A stretch of 64,000 bases of DNA from Pseudomonadota bacterium (GTDB lineage: Bacteria > Pseudomonadota > Gammaproteobacteria > Burkholderiales > Burkholderiaceae_C): the NCBI GenBank assembly GCA_020161145.1, contig JAIUPQ010000006.1, forward strand, positions 62,001 to 126,000. Direction: 5' to 3'. This document shows, piece after piece, positions 50,334 through 59,358 of the stretch (positions are counted from its first letter, which is position 1; each line of letters opens with the position of its first letter). The notes beneath the pieces were generated by a model that did no database searches, had not been told where the DNA came from, and saw only the letters and a program-made list of their open reading frames with translations. The position numbers and the translations under genes were made by a program.

Positions 50334-51632
50334 ATGCATTACGAGCTCGTCATCGTCGGCGGCGGCGCCGGCGGCCTGGAGTTGGCCAGCATGATGGGGC
50401 GCAAACTGGGCCGCCGCCTAGGGCACGAAAAAGTGCTGCTGATCGACGGCTCGCCCATGCACATCTGGAAGCCCACGCTGCACGAGGTGGCCGCCGGCAC
50501 GCTGGACATCAACCAGGAGGGGCTGTCCTACCCCATCCTGGCGCGGCGCAACCACTTCAGCTTTCTGCTGGGACGCATGGTGGGGCTGGACACCGCCCAG
50601 CGCCAGATCATGCTGGCCGAGATGCACGACGAGCACGGCACGGTCATCATCCCCGCGCGCACCGTCAGCTACACGCGCTGCGTGCTGGCGCTGGGCAGCG
50701 GCTCCAACTTCTTTGGCACGCCGGGGGCCGAGCAGCACGCCGCCGTACTGGAGCGGGCCGAAGACGCCGAGCGCTTTCGGCTCCACCTGGGCGCCGCATT
50801 TGCCCGCGCCGCCTACTCGTCGCGCAAGGTGCTGCGCGTGGCCATCGTGGGGGCTGGCGCCACCGGCGTCGAGCTGTCGGCCGAGCTGCTCGAAGCCCAT
50901 GCCGAGGCGCTGCAAATCATGGCCGACTCCCAGCGCTTCAGGCTCGACATCACCCTGGTCGAAGCCGGCCCGCGCGTGCTCGCCGCCCTGCCCGACCGCA
51001 TCTCGGCCCAGGCCCGGCTGGCGCTGGAGCAGCGCGGCGTCAACGTCAAGACCAGCACGCCCGTGGCCGAGGTGCGCGCCGACGCGCTGGTGACCGCCAG
51101 CGGCGAGGTGCCGGCCGACCTCATCGTCTGGGCCGCCGGCATCAAGGCCGCCGCCGGCAACGCCGGGCTGGGCCTGGCCGTCAACCGCCTCAACCAGTTT
51201 GAGGTCAACGACCGGCTGCAAACCTCCGACCCCCACATCTGGGCGCTGGGCGACTGCGCCGCCTGCCCCTGGGTCAAACCCGACGGCAGCACCGGCACCG
51301 TGCCCGCCCGCGCCCAGGCCGCGCACCAACAGGCCACCTATCTGCAGCGCATGCTGGCGGCCTGGCAGGCGCAGCGCCCGCATGCGGCGCCGCCATTCGT
51401 CTACCGCGACCACGGCTCGCTGGTGTCGCTGGGCGACAACCGGGGCGTGGGCAACCTGATGGGCAGCCTCTCGGGCCGCAACTTCTTCGTCGAAGGCCTG
51501 ATCGCCAAGTGGATGTACATGTCGCTGCACCTGATGCACCACCGCGCCATCCTGGGCGTGGGCGGCACCATCGTGCTGGCGCTGGCGCGGCTGCTGCAGC
51601 AGCGGGTGTCGGGGCGGCTCAAGTTGCATTGA
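50334..51632 (+). CDS. type II NADH dehydrogenase (NDH-2)
   Basis: A 432-residue FAD enzyme that passes electrons from NADH to quinone without proton pumping. The FAD motif is ELVIVGGGAGGLELASMMGR; the NADH Rossmann motif is VAIVGAGATGVELSAELLE (about 170). Further motifs are RRNHFSFLLGRMV and DPHIWALGDCAACPWVK. The C-terminus has a hydrophobic amphipathic stretch (LHLMHHRAILGVGG) that anchors it to the inner membrane. Start ATG with a GGAGG site before MHYELVIVGG. It is monocistronic, divergent from the DUF2135 pair. Confidence 0.93.
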   Translation: MHYELVIVGGGAGGLELASMMGRKLGRRLGHEKVLLIDGSPMHIWKPTLHEVAAGTLDINQEGLSYPILARRNHFSFLLGRMVGLDTAQRQIMLAEMHDEHGTVIIPARTVSYTRCVLALGSGSNFFGTPGAEQHAAVLERAEDAERFRLHLGAAFARAAYSSRKVLRVAIVGAGATGVELSAELLEAHAEALQIMADSQRFRLDITLVEAGPRVLAALPDRISAQARLALEQRGVNVKTSTPVAEVRADALVTASGEVPADLIVWAAGIKAAAGNAGLGLAVNRLNQFEVNDRLQTSDPHIWALGDCAACPWVKPDGSTGTVPARAQAAHQQATYLQRMLAAWQAQRPHAAPPFVYRDHGSLVSLGDNRGVGNLMGSLSGRNFFVEGLIAKWMYMSLHLMHHRAILGVGGTIVLALARLLQQRVSGRLKLH

Positions 51633-51646
51633 GCCCAGCAACTGGG

Positions 51647-52084
51647 TCAGGCGCCGCCTGAGGGATGGCGGCGCTGCAACTCGGCAACCGAGCCGGCAAC
51701 GAGTTGCGCAAGGACGCCCGTATCGAGGTCAGCCAGGCGTTTGAAGTACAAGCACGACTTGCCCAGCTTGTGCGTGCCCAGCTTGCCCAACTTGCCCAGC
51801 AGCGCCACCTGATCGGCGCCATCGGCCATCAGGTAGACCACCAACTCCCGGCCCCGAATGGCAAAACCCGTCAGGCAGGCCTCGCCGCTGCGGCCGCTCT
51901 CGTAGGTGTACCGGTAGCTGCCGTAGCCGACGATGCTGGGCCCCCACATCCTGGGTGGCTCGCCGGTCACCTTGGCCAGCAGCGCCATCAAGGCCTGGCA
52001 ATCCGCGCGCTGCGCTTCGCTGGCCCTGGCCGCGAGGTAGGCGTCCACGCTGGCCGCCGTGGGTTGGGTCTTTGCCTCAGCCAT
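51647..52084 (-). CDS. DUF1801 domain protein
   Basis: A 145-residue protein with the DUF1801 (YdhG-like) core: DCQALMALLAKVTGEPPRMWGPSIVGYG, then ACLTGFAIRGRELVVYLM, and a closing segment GKLGTHKLGKSCLYFKRLADLD. Fold relatives bind Fe or small ligands, but no function is known for this subgroup. It shares a start overlap of 8 bp with the upstream acetyltransferase gene. The chosen ATG (MAEAKTQPTAA) has an AGGAG site. Confidence 0.85.
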   Translation of the reverse strand: MAEAKTQPTAASVDAYLAARASEAQRADCQALMALLAKVTGEPPRMWGPSIVGYGSYRYTYESGRSGEACLTGFAIRGRELVVYLMADGADQVALLGKLGKLGTHKLGKSCLYFKRLADLDTGVLAQLVAGSVAELQRRHPSGGA

Positions 52085-52613
52085 GACGTGCTCCTTGAGA
52101 TCGGGCCGCCCAATCGCTGCGGCGCAGTTGCATGCGCACCAGGTGCAGCCCTGGCGCGATGCCATCTTCCACCTCTTCGAGCCGCACGAAGCCGTAGCGC
52201 GCAAAAAACCCCGCACTGTGCTGGCTGGTGTCGATGCCCACTTCCCTCATCGCTTCATCGGCGAACAGCGATTCCAGCCGCGCCCTCAGCAGGGCTGCGC
52301 CCATCGCCATGCCGTGGCAGTCACGGTGCACCAACCCCCATGTCAGTCGCCCCACACCGGGGGCGTTGGCGCACCAGCCGCCGCAGCCCACGATGCGGCC
52401 GTGCAACTCGGCGACCAGATAGGTGCCATCCAGTGGCGTGGCCAGGAAATGCTGGAACTCTGGCACTTCGGACGCGGCGAAATAGGCGGGGACATTGCTC
52501 ATGAAGGCAGCCAGACAGCCTTCGTGGTCCGACGCCTGGTAGGTGCGAAAGACCACCGATTCAGCGATGCGTTGGCGTTCGGTTTGGGGCGGCAGCGGAG
52601 GGGCGGCTTGCAT
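52077..52613 (-). CDS. GNAT-family N-acetyltransferase
   Basis: A 178-residue acetyl-CoA-dependent transferase. The fold is visible from VFRTYQASDHEGCLAAFMSN through GRIVGCGGWCANAPG, the AcCoA-binding turn in VHRDCHGMAMGAALLRARL (a variant of Q/R-x-x-G-x-G/A), and YGFVRLEEVE at the end. The substrate is unknown. It precedes the DUF1801 gene with an 8-bp overlap. It is the last ordinary chromosomal gene before the IS remnants. Confidence 0.85.
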   Translation of the reverse strand: MQAAPPLPPQTERQRIAESVVFRTYQASDHEGCLAAFMSNVPAYFAASEVPEFQHFLATPLDGTYLVAELHGRIVGCGGWCANAPGVGRLTWGLVHRDCHGMAMGAALLRARLESLFADEAMREVGIDTSQHSAGFFARYGFVRLEEVEDGIAPGLHLVRMQLRRSDWAARSQGARHG

Positions 52614-52692
52614 GGGTGTGGCAACGGGTTGATGGCGGGGAGCCTATCCTGATGTTTGTGTGCGAGGCATAGCCTGACCACCAGGAGCATGT

Positions 52693-52825
52693 ATGCCGAT
52701 CAGCAAGACGAAGATGAAGAACGCGGCGATCGCGGCCAAGTCCGCAGCGCTGCCCAAGATCCCCAAGGAACTGCTGGACCAGTTCGTGAGCGGTCCGATG
52801 ACCGGCCAAGCCGTGAACGCCACTT
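52693..52825 (+). pseudogene. truncated IS256-family transposase, 5' remnant
   Basis: The first about 45 codons read MPISKTKMKNAAIAAKSAAL...KIPKELLDQFVSGPMTGQAVNA, which I recognise as the N-terminus of IS256-type transposases (QFVSGPMTGEAVNA in relatives). After about 52825 the frame changes character and the similarity ends. A GGAG site precedes the ATG (ccaggagcatgt). Only the first tenth of a roughly 400-residue transposase remains, so it is inactive. The junction with the following IS630-type fragment is estimated to within about 20 bp. Confidence 0.65.
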
Positions 52826-53020
52826 CAACACGCTCGGCAGCGGCACCCCCAAAGATGCCGCGATGGCCGCTATTGCGCAACCCTCATCTGCCATCAACGC
52901 AATCTTGGCTCGCGTCATGTCACGCTGGCGCGCCGTGCTCTGGCGCACCAGAGCCTCCAGGGCGCCGCGCTCCTGCTGCGACAGCTTGTGCTTGACGGCC
53001 TCTTCCCATGAGGCGCACCG
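52815..53020 (-). pseudogene. IS630-family transposase fragment, N-terminal helix-turn-helix
   Basis: The minus strand reads HKLSQQERGALEALVRQSTA, then RQRDMTRAKIALMADEGCAI, then AAIAASLGVPLPSVLKWRSR. This is the pattern of the N-terminal DNA-binding domain of IS630-type transposases (Leu-x-x-x-Glu-Arg ... Arg-Ala-x-I-x-L-x-A-x-G). A stop lies just upstream in frame and the protein breaks at the IS256 junction, so it is a relic. The two nested relics sit between the acetyltransferase gene and the metal resistance genes. Confidence 0.6.
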
Positions 53021-53084
53021 GCTACATCAACGATCCGTTTGCATAAATATATTTATGGGATATTGTACTAGATCATCGTGTATC

Positions 53085-53100
53085 CTATCCCCGGGGATAG
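53085..53100. promoter_or_regulatory. palindromic operator for the CsoR/RcnR-type repressor
   Basis: CTATCCCC GGGGATAG is a perfect 16-bp palindrome centred 15 bp before the ATG of the repressor gene. A G/C tract flanked by A/T half-sites is the style of CsoR/RcnR operators. The GGGGA part is also the only Shine-Dalgarno-like sequence, at about 10 bp from the ATG, so repressor binding and translation signals overlap. Upstream, TTGCAT (53039) and TATTGT (53061) with a 16-bp spacer could be the promoter, in markedly AT-rich DNA. Confidence 0.6.
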
Positions 53101-53107
53101 CATTTTT

Positions 53108-53386
53108 ATGCCAGAAGATCATTTCCACCAAACGCACCCTGAAATCATCAAGCGGCTCAAACGTGCCGAAGGTCACATGCGCAGCATCGTCGAGATGATC
53201 GAAAGTGGCCGCGAGTGCGTCGACATCGCGCAGCAACTCCACGCAGTCGAGAAGGCGATCGCCCAGGCCAAGAAGACGCTGATCCAGGACCACCTGGACA
53301 CCTGCCTTGAGCAGGCGGTTGGCACGTTGCCGCGCGAGCGGCGCCGCTCCATCGACGAGTTCAAGGAAATCACGAAGTACCTCTGA
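53108..53386 (+). CDS. metal-sensing repressor, CsoR/RcnR family (DUF156)
   Basis: A 92-residue all-helical repressor starting MPEDHFHQTHPEIIKRLKRAEGH. Metal-ligand positions visible are Cys37 (GRECVDI), His62 (QDHLDT) and Cys66 (DTCLEQ), plus N-terminal His5/His7/His10. This is a Cys-His-Cys set with possible N-terminal His, closer to the nickel sensor InrS (His-Cys-His-Cys) than to E. coli RcnR (His-Cys-His-His). On metal binding it would leave the DNA and allow expression of the downstream exporter. I use the ATG at 53108 because the in-frame GTG at 53078 lies before the operator. Confidence 0.88.
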   Translation: MPEDHFHQTHPEIIKRLKRAEGHMRSIVEMIESGRECVDIAQQLHAVEKAIAQAKKTLIQDHLDTCLEQAVGTLPRERRRSIDEFKEITKYL

Positions 53387-53406
53387 CGGTGCCAGCCAAC
53401 CTGCCC

Positions 53407-54243
53407 ATGACCGAGACGCTTCTTCTATCGATTGCGACGACAGGCTTCCTCGTCGCCTTCGCTCATGCGGCGATTCCGACGCACTGGTTACCGTTCGTGC
53501 TGGCCGCGCGTGGGCAACGCTGGTCCAAGGGCAAAGCACTCGCGATCGTCGCGCTCTGCGGAGCAGGCCATGTCCTGTTCACCGCAGTGCTCGGAGCCTT
53601 GCTGGTGTGGCTCGGTATCGAGACGAGCAAGTGGGCGGGGGGGATGTTCACGTGGATCGCCGGCGGCGCGCTGGTGCTGTTCGGGCTGTACTACCTGATC
53701 CGACAACTGCGCGGCGGTGGGCACGGCCACCATCACTTCGACGACCATGGCGGGCACGACGATCACCATCGGACCGGCAAACACGACCACGACTCTCACG
53801 ACCACCACGATCACGAGCGCCACCCGCATGGCGACCCTGGCCACGCCCATGCTGCCGGAAGCGCTGACGCAAAAGGGGCCAGCTCGCGCACGCCCGATGC
53901 ATCAAATGCAGTCCTTGCCGCGCCCGACCAGGGTCGTGGGGCAGTGGCATCGGTCGGATCCGACCGGGCCGTCATTGCCAGCCTCTTTACGCTGCTGACC
54001 TTCTCACCCTGCGAGGGCTTTTTGCCCGTCTACGTGTCCGGCATCCGCTACGGCTGGCTCGGCTTCGTGCTGCTGAGCGCGGTGCTCGCCGTCGCGACGG
54101 TGGCGGGCATGCTGGTCTTCACCGGCTTGACCTTGTCTGGCATCGAGCGGCTGCAGCTCGATTTCCTGGAGCGCTACGAGAGCGGCATCCTTGGCGCGCT
54201 GATCCTGCTGCTGGGCGTCGGCATCATGTTCTTCGGCTTCTGA
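53407..54243 (+). CDS. NicO/RcnA-like nickel-cobalt exporter with His-rich loop
   Basis: A 278-residue inner-membrane protein with about six helices. The first contains AFAHAAIPTHWLPFVLAA with two His, like the metal-binding helix of NicO proteins. A long cytoplasmic or periplasmic loop after the third helix (about residues 105-155) is extremely rich in His and Asp (GHGHHHFDDHGGHDDHHRTG). The second half has SLFTLLTFSPCEGFLPVYVSG. RcnA-type proteins export Ni2+ and Co2+ and carry such loops. It follows the repressor by 20 bp. The GTG at 53389 is an alternative start. Confidence 0.75.
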   Translation: MTETLLLSIATTGFLVAFAHAAIPTHWLPFVLAARGQRWSKGKALAIVALCGAGHVLFTAVLGALLVWLGIETSKWAGGMFTWIAGGALVLFGLYYLIRQLRGGGHGHHHFDDHGGHDDHHRTGKHDHDSHDHHDHERHPHGDPGHAHAAGSADAKGASSRTPDASNAVLAAPDQGRGAVASVGSDRAVIASLFTLLTFSPCEGFLPVYVSGIRYGWLGFVLLSAVLAVATVAGMLVFTGLTLSGIERLQLDFLERYESGILGALILLLGVGIMFFGF

Positions 54244-54264
54244 GGCGGCGCAGGCGGCATCTCG

Positions 54265-54747
54265 ATGAGCGCGCAGCACGGCACCATCGGTCATCGCGGG
54301 GCGGTAGTGCCCGGCGCTGCAACCGGTTCACGCCACGATGCCCGCTGGTGGCTGCGCTGGCTGCTGGTGCTGATCCTCGTCACCGACCAGGTGGGCGCTC
54401 CACTGCACGAACACCGCCACGATTCCGGCGTCGATGGCACGGCGGCGCTGCTCACTGAGCACTCGGCATGGTCCTCAGAGATTGCGCATGCCGAGCACAT
54501 GGAGCACAACGCGCATCTGCCGGACTTCACCCACATCACCACGGGGTTGCGCGCCGATCCGCGTCCTGCGGCGCGAGACCCTGCCACCGGCTCGACCGAC
54601 GTGCTGCTCGCTGCGATCCCCTTGGCGCCAATGCGTGACCACCACGCACGGCCTTCGGTTGCTTCATCGAGCCAGCGAGTTCAAGCGCCACGCCTCGTCC
54701 AGCAGAATCTGCCCCCCGAAGGGCGCGCGCCTCCGCACAATGCCTGA
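54265..54747 (+). CDS. small His-containing membrane-anchored protein, CzcI-like
   Basis: A 160-residue protein with a hydrophobic N-terminal segment (WWLRWLLVLILVTDQVGAPLHEHRHDSG) followed by a His/Glu-rich periplasmic part (HAEHMEHNAHLPDFTHITTG). It has the position of czcI, the small gene that precedes czc-type RND operons, and similar size, but sequence similarity is weak by eye. It is probably a signal-anchored or exported metal-binding or regulatory protein. It starts 21 bp after the NicO-like gene and 61 bp before the RND adaptor. Confidence 0.55.
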   Translation: MSAQHGTIGHRGAVVPGAATGSRHDARWWLRWLLVLILVTDQVGAPLHEHRHDSGVDGTAALLTEHSAWSSEIAHAEHMEHNAHLPDFTHITTGLRADPRPAARDPATGSTDVLLAAIPLAPMRDHHARPSVASSSQRVQAPRLVQQNLPPEGRAPPHNA

Positions 54748-54808
54748 CGCACCCTTCTCGCCCCTGCTCCAGCGGACTCCATCCGCTGCCGCCCTTCGTG
54801 GAGTCTCC

Positions 54809-55924
54809 ATGTCTCACCCTCTCTTGCGGACCGCACTCGCGCACGCTGCTTTCGCCACCCTCACACTGCTCGGCGTCTCGCCGCTGTGGGCCGCCGACGA
54901 GTTCAAGGTCTCACCCGCCCAGATGCAGGCGCTGGGCATCCAGTTGCAACGCCTGGACAAGCCCGCGCCGATCACGGGTCTCGCCTATCCGGCTCGCGTC
55001 GTGTTGCCGCCGTCGCAAGAGATCGTGCTGAGCGCGCCGCTGCCCGGCACTGTCGACCAACTGCTGGTGACGGAGAACGAGTCGGTCAAGACCGGCCAGC
55101 CTTTGCTGCGACTGGCCAGTCCCGAGCTGGGCGAGCTGCAGCTGCGTCTGACCGAGGCCGCATCCAAGACCCGGCTGTCGCAGACGGCCCTGGCCCGCGA
55201 GAAGGCGCTGTTCGCCGACGGGATCGTCGCGGAGCGGCGCGTGCAGGAAGCCGAGGCTGCCGCCGCCGAGGATCGCGCGCGTCAGTCGCATGCCGAGGCC
55301 GCGCTTCGCCTGGCGGGCGTCGACGCGGCGACGATCCGCCGCGTCGCTGAAGGCGGCGCGATGCAGGATGCGCTCGTGCTGCGCGCGCGGGCTGCTGGCA
55401 TCGTGATCAAACTCGACGCCAAGCCGGGCCAGCGCGTGCAGTCGGCCGATGCACTGGTGCGCATCGCCGACACGCGGCGCCTGTGGCTCGACGTGCAGAT
55501 CCCCGTCGACCGGCAATCGCAGGTCGCGCTCAAAGGCGCGCCGCTGACCGCAGTCGATCGGGACGTGTCGGCGCGTGCGCTGAGCTTCGGCCCGGTGGTC
55601 TCCGACAGCCAGACCGTCACGCTGCGCGCCGAGGTCACACAGGGCTCGGCCGGCTTGCGCCTGGGCGAGGCGCTGCAGGTGCGCGTGCCCTTCGCCGCCG
55701 GCGAGGGCTGGGCGGTGCCGCAGGCTGCGGTGGCGCGCCAGGACGACAAGGCCTACGTGTTTGTGCGCACGCCGCAGGGCTTCGTCGCCACGCCCGTGAC
55801 GGTGCAAGCCGGTGCGGGCCAGTCGCTGCTCGTCGCAGGCGCGCTGAAGCCCGGCCAGCAGATTGCAACGAGCTCGGTCATTGCGCTGAAGGCGGCCTGG
55901 CTCGGCAAGGGCGGGAGCAACTGA
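54809..55924 (+). CDS. HME-RND periplasmic adaptor, CzcB/CusB-like
   Basis: A 371-residue membrane fusion protein with a signal peptide (LAHAAFATLTLLGVSPLWA). The N-terminal part is VSPAQMQALGIQLQRL, then the lipoyl half ATLPGTVDQLLVTENE-like segment (ELSAPLPGTVDQLLV), a helical hairpin (EKALFADGIVAERRVQEAEAA), and the second half LRARAAGIVIKLDAKPGQRV. It would pass metal from the periplasm to the pump and bridge to the channel. The start at ATG 54809 has a GGAG site; an upstream open frame is not coding. Two bases separate its stop from the pump start. Confidence 0.9.
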   Translation: MSHPLLRTALAHAAFATLTLLGVSPLWAADEFKVSPAQMQALGIQLQRLDKPAPITGLAYPARVVLPPSQEIVLSAPLPGTVDQLLVTENESVKTGQPLLRLASPELGELQLRLTEAASKTRLSQTALAREKALFADGIVAERRVQEAEAAAAEDRARQSHAEAALRLAGVDAATIRRVAEGGAMQDALVLRARAAGIVIKLDAKPGQRVQSADALVRIADTRRLWLDVQIPVDRQSQVALKGAPLTAVDRDVSARALSFGPVVSDSQTVTLRAEVTQGSAGLRLGEALQVRVPFAAGEGWAVPQAAVARQDDKAYVFVRTPQGFVATPVTVQAGAGQSLLVAGALKPGQQIATSSVIALKAAWLGKGGSN

Positions 55925-55925
55925 G

Positions 55926-58900
55926 ATGCTGGCCCGAATCGTCCAATTCGCGCTCGCACAGCGCCTGTTCGTGCTGCTCGCCGCGCTGCTGCTGGTCGGC
56001 GCCGGCTGGCTCGCCTTCAAGGATCTTCCGATCGACGCCTTCCCCGACGTGTCGAGCACGCAGGTCAAGGTCATCATGAAGGCCCCGGGCATGACGCCCG
56101 AGGAGGTGGAAAGCCGCATCGCGCTGCCCATCGAGGTCGAGATGCTGGGTATCCCGAAGCAACGCATGCTGCGCTCGGTGTCCAAGTACGGCATCGTCGA
56201 CGTGACGATCGACTTCGACGACGGCACCGACATCTACTGGGCGCGCCAGCAGGTCTCGGAGCGCCTGTCGGGCATTGCCGGCGAACTGCCCTCGGGCATC
56301 AGCGGCGGCATGGCGCCGATCACCACGCCGCTGGGCGAGATGTTCATGTTCACGGTCGAGGGCGAAGGCTACTCGCTCGAGGAGCGGCGCAACCTGCTGG
56401 ATTGGGTGATCCGGCCGGCGCTGCGCTCGGTGGTCGGCGTCGCCGACGTCAACGCGCTGGGCGGCAAGGTGCGCAGCTTCGAGGTCGTGCCCGATCCGGT
56501 CAAGCTGGCGGCGGTGGGTGTCTCGACTGCGCAGCTGAAGGCCGCGATCGAGGCCAACAACCGCAACGACGGCGCCGGCCGCCTCGGCGAAGGCGACGAA
56601 GTGCTGCTGGTGCGCGGCGAAGGCAGCATCCGCAACGCCGACGACCTGCGCGCCGTCGTCGTCAAGGCCGAGACCAAGGCCGACGCCAAGGGCACCGCAG
56701 GCGAGACGGTGCGCCTCGGGGAAGTGGCCACGGTACGCGACGGCAACGTCACGCGCTACGGCGTTGTCACGAAGGACGGCAAGTCCGAGGCGGTCGAAGG
56801 CCTGGTGCTCGGCCTGGCGGGCGCGAACGCGCAGAAGGTCGTCGAAGGGGTGCAGGCCAAGATCGACGAACTGAAGACAACGCTGCCGAAAGGTATCGAG
56901 CTGAAGGTCTTCTACAACCGCGCCAGCCTGGTCGAGAAGGCCGTCGGCACGGTGTCCAAGGCGCTGCTCGAGGCCACCGTGCTCGTGCTGGTGCTGCTCG
57001 GCGCCTTCCTGGGCAACCTGCGCGCAGCGGTCACGGTGGCGATGGTGCTGCCGCTGTCTGCACTGGCCACCTTCATCCTGATGCGCACGACCGGCATGTC
57101 GGCCAACCTGATGAGCCTGGGCGGCCTGGCGATCGCGCTGGGCATGCTGGTGGACGCCGCAGTCGTGGTGGTCGAGAACGTCGTGCAGCATCTCGGCCAC
57201 GACAAGAATGCCGAGCGGCTGCCGCGCCTGCATGTCGTGTTCCGCGCCGTGCGCGAGGTGGCAACCCCGGTGGCCGCCGGCATCCTGATCATCGTCGTCG
57301 TGTTCCTGCCGCTGCTGACGCTGCAGGGGCTGGAGGGCAAGTTCTTCGTGCCGGTGGCATTGACGATCGTGTTCGCGCTGGCGAGCTCGCTGCTGCTGTC
57401 GCTGACCGTGATCCCGGTGCTGTCGTCGTACCTGCTCAAGCGCGTGGCGCACGACGACCCGTGGCTGCCGCGCCTGCTGACCCGACTGTACGAGCCCGCG
57501 CTGGCCTTCGCGCTCAAGCGCCAGGGCATCGTGTTCGCAGTGGCCGGTGCGCTGCTGGCGGTCGCTGCGGGCGTCTACCTGCTCGTCGGCAAGACTTTCA
57601 TGCCGACGATGGACGAGGGCGACATGATCGTCGGCATCGAAAAGCTGCCCTCGGTGAGTCTGGAGCAGACTGCAGCGCTTGACCTGCGCATCCACCAGGC
57701 GCTGATGAGCAACATCCCCGAGATCACCGGCGTGGTGGCGCGCGCCGGCTCCGACGAGATCGGCCTGGACCCGATGGGGCTGAACCAGACCGACACCTTC
57801 CTCGTGCTCAAGCCGCGCAGCGACTGGCAGGTCAAGGACAAAGACGCGCTGCAGGAGAAGATCCGCAGCGTGCTCGACGGGCTGCCTGGGGTGGCGTACA
57901 GCTTCACGCAGCCGATCGACATGCGTGTGTCGGAGATGATCATCGGCGTGCGCGGCGACATCGCGATCAAGGTCTTCGGCCCGGACCTGGCGACGCTCAA
58001 CGACCTTGCCGCGCAGATCGAGAAGCTGGTCAAGCAGGTGCCGGGCAACCAGGACGTCTACACGGTCGAGAACGACGGCGTGCAGTACCTGCGTGTCATC
58101 GTCGACCGTCTTGCCGCCGGCCGCCACGGCCTGTCGGTGGAGGACCTGCAGGACGCGCTGCGCGTGCAGATCGAGGGCCAGCGCGCCGGAACCGTGATCG
58201 ACGGCAACCGGCGCATCCCGATCGTCGTGCGCGGGCCGGACGCGGTGCGCCTGTCACCGGCCGAGTTCGCGGCGCTGCGCATCACCGCACCGGACGGCCA
58301 GAGCGTGCCGCTGCAGACGCTGGCGCGGCTCGAGCGCGCCAGCGGGCCGGTGAAGATCGACCGCGAGATGGGCAGCCGCTACAGCGTGGTGATCTCCAAC
58401 GTCACCGGCCGCGACCTGGTCGGCTTCGTCGAGGAGGCGAAGGCCAAAGTGGCCAAGGAGATCAAGCTGCCGACCGGCTACCGCATCGCCTGGGGCGGCC
58501 AGTTCGAGAACCAGCAGCGCGCTGCGGCCCGCCTGGCACTCGTCGTGCCGCTGTCGCTGGCTTTCATCTTCGTTATCCTTTTCACCACCTTCGGCTCGGT
58601 GCGCCAGGCGCTGCTGGTGCTGAGCAACATCCCGTTCGCGCTGGTGGGCGGCATCGTCGCGCTGTGGCTGACGGGCGAGTACCTGTCGGTGCCCGCGTCG
58701 GTGGGCTTCATCGCGCTGCTGGGCATCGCGGTACTCAACGGCGTGGTGCTGGTGAGCTACTTCAACCAGTTGCACGACGAAGGCCTCTCGCTGCGCGACA
58801 GCGTCGTGCAGGGCGCTAAGCGGCGACTGCGGCCGGTGCTGATGACGGCGTCGATCACCGCGTTCGGCCTGGTGCCGCTGCTCTTCGCCACCGGCCCGGG

Positions 58901-59063
58901 CTCGGAGATCCAGCGGCCACTGGCCATCGTCGTCATCGGCGGCCTGATCACGGCCACCGCGCTGACGCTGATCCTGCTGCCCATCCTCTACCTGCGCTTC
59001 GGCCACCGCGTGCAAACGGGTGCCCACGCACGCGGCACCAACACGGAGTCCTGCCATGCCTGA
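55926..59063 (+). CDS. heavy-metal efflux RND pump, CzcA/CusA family
   Basis: The 1045-residue inner-membrane pump starts [18 protein letters not shown] and has the HME-RND head [36 protein letters not shown]. Twelve helices and two periplasmic loops are inferred. In helix 4 the motif is [20 protein letters not shown]. It lacks the Asp-Phe-Gly of CzcA-type Zn/Co/Cd pumps and resembles the AIAxGxxVDAA pattern of CusA-type (Cu/Ag) pumps, so the metal is uncertain. It overlaps the DUF3240 gene by 8 bp. It should be driven by the proton gradient. Confidence 0.93.
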   Translation: MLARIVQFALAQRLFVLLAALLLVGAGWLAFKDLPIDAFPDVSSTQVKVIMKAPGMTPEEVESRIALPIEVEMLGIPKQRMLRSVSKYGIVDVTIDFDDGTDIYWARQQVSERLSGIAGELPSGISGGMAPITTPLGEMFMFTVEGEGYSLEERRNLLDWVIRPALRSVVGVADVNALGGKVRSFEVVPDPVKLAAVGVSTAQLKAAIEANNRNDGAGRLGEGDEVLLVRGEGSIRNADDLRAVVVKAETKADAKGTAGETVRLGEVATVRDGNVTRYGVVTKDGKSEAVEGLVLGLAGANAQKVVEGVQAKIDELKTTLPKGIELKVFYNRASLVEKAVGTVSKALLEATVLVLVLLGAFLGNLRAAVTVAMVLPLSALATFILMRTTGMSANLMSLGGLAIALGMLVDAAVVVVENVVQHLGHDKNAERLPRLHVVFRAVREVATPVAAGILIIVVVFLPLLTLQGLEGKFFVPVALTIVFALASSLLLSLTVIPVLSSYLLKRVAHDDPWLPRLLTRLYEPALAFALKRQGIVFAVAGALLAVAAGVYLLVGKTFMPTMDEGDMIVGIEKLPSVSLEQTAALDLRIHQALMSNIPEITGVVARAGSDEIGLDPMGLNQTDTFLVLKPRSDWQVKDKDALQEKIRSVLDGLPGVAYSFTQPIDMRVSEMIIGVRGDIAIKVFGPDLATLNDLAAQIEKLVKQVPGNQDVYTVENDGVQYLRVIVDRLAAGRHGLSVEDLQDALRVQIEGQRAGTVIDGNRRIPIVVRGPDAVRLSPAEFAALRITAPDGQSVPLQTLARLERASGPVKIDREMGSRYSVVISNVTGRDLVGFVEEAKAKVAKEIKLPTGYRIAWGGQFENQQRAAARLALVVPLSLAFIFVILFTTFGSVRQALLVLSNIPFALVGGIVALWLTGEYLSVPASVGFIALLGIAVLNGVVLVSYFNQLHDEGLSLRDSVVQGAKRRLRPVLMTASITAFGLVPLLFATGPGSEIQRPLAIVVIGGLITATALTLILLPILYLRFGHRVQTGAHARGTNTESCHA

Positions 59064-59358
59064 GTTCTGCCTGACCCTCGTCAGCCCGCCGGAGATCGAG
59101 GAGAAGCTGCTCGATGCGCTGCTCATGGCCGCCGGCGCCGAGATCTTCTCCAGCACGCCGACCTTCAGCCACGGCACCGCCCACGGACGATTGAGCAGCA
59201 CCGAGCAGGTGATGGGTCGCAGCCGCTCGGTGCAGGTGCAGATCCTCGTCAGCGCCGACGAGCTGGCGGCGCTGCTGCAGACGCTGCGCCAGGGCTTCGC
59301 CGGCACGGGATTGCGCTACTGGGCCGCGCCGCTGGCGCAGGCGGGAGAGATCGAATGA
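59056..59358 (+). CDS. DUF3240 protein, PII-like, associated with the RND pump
   Basis: A 100-residue protein, [23 protein letters not shown], with later VMGRSRSVQVQILVSADELAALL. It fits DUF3240, a small PII-like ferredoxin-fold family whose genes sit in HME-RND operons. It probably binds a metal or nucleotide and modulates the pump; this is family knowledge and not shown here. It is translationally coupled on both sides: 8-bp overlap with the pump and 4-bp overlap (ATGA) with the channel gene. Confidence 0.8.
   Translation: MPEFCLTLVSPPEIEEKLLDALLMAAGAEIFSSTPTFSHGTAHGRLSSTEQVMGRSRSVQVQILVSADELAALLQTLRQGFAGTGLRYWAAPLAQAGEIE

Noticed and set aside
52700-52948. A complete small regulator with a helix-turn-helix on the minus strand
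   Set aside because: The helix-turn-helix part belongs to an IS630-type transposase N-terminus; the rest of the frame is antisense to the IS256 relic and has no family support.
53078-53107. GTG start for the metal repressor, adding ten residues
   Set aside because: It would place the 16-bp operator inside the coding region and has no ribosome site; the ATG at 53108 gives the normal family length.
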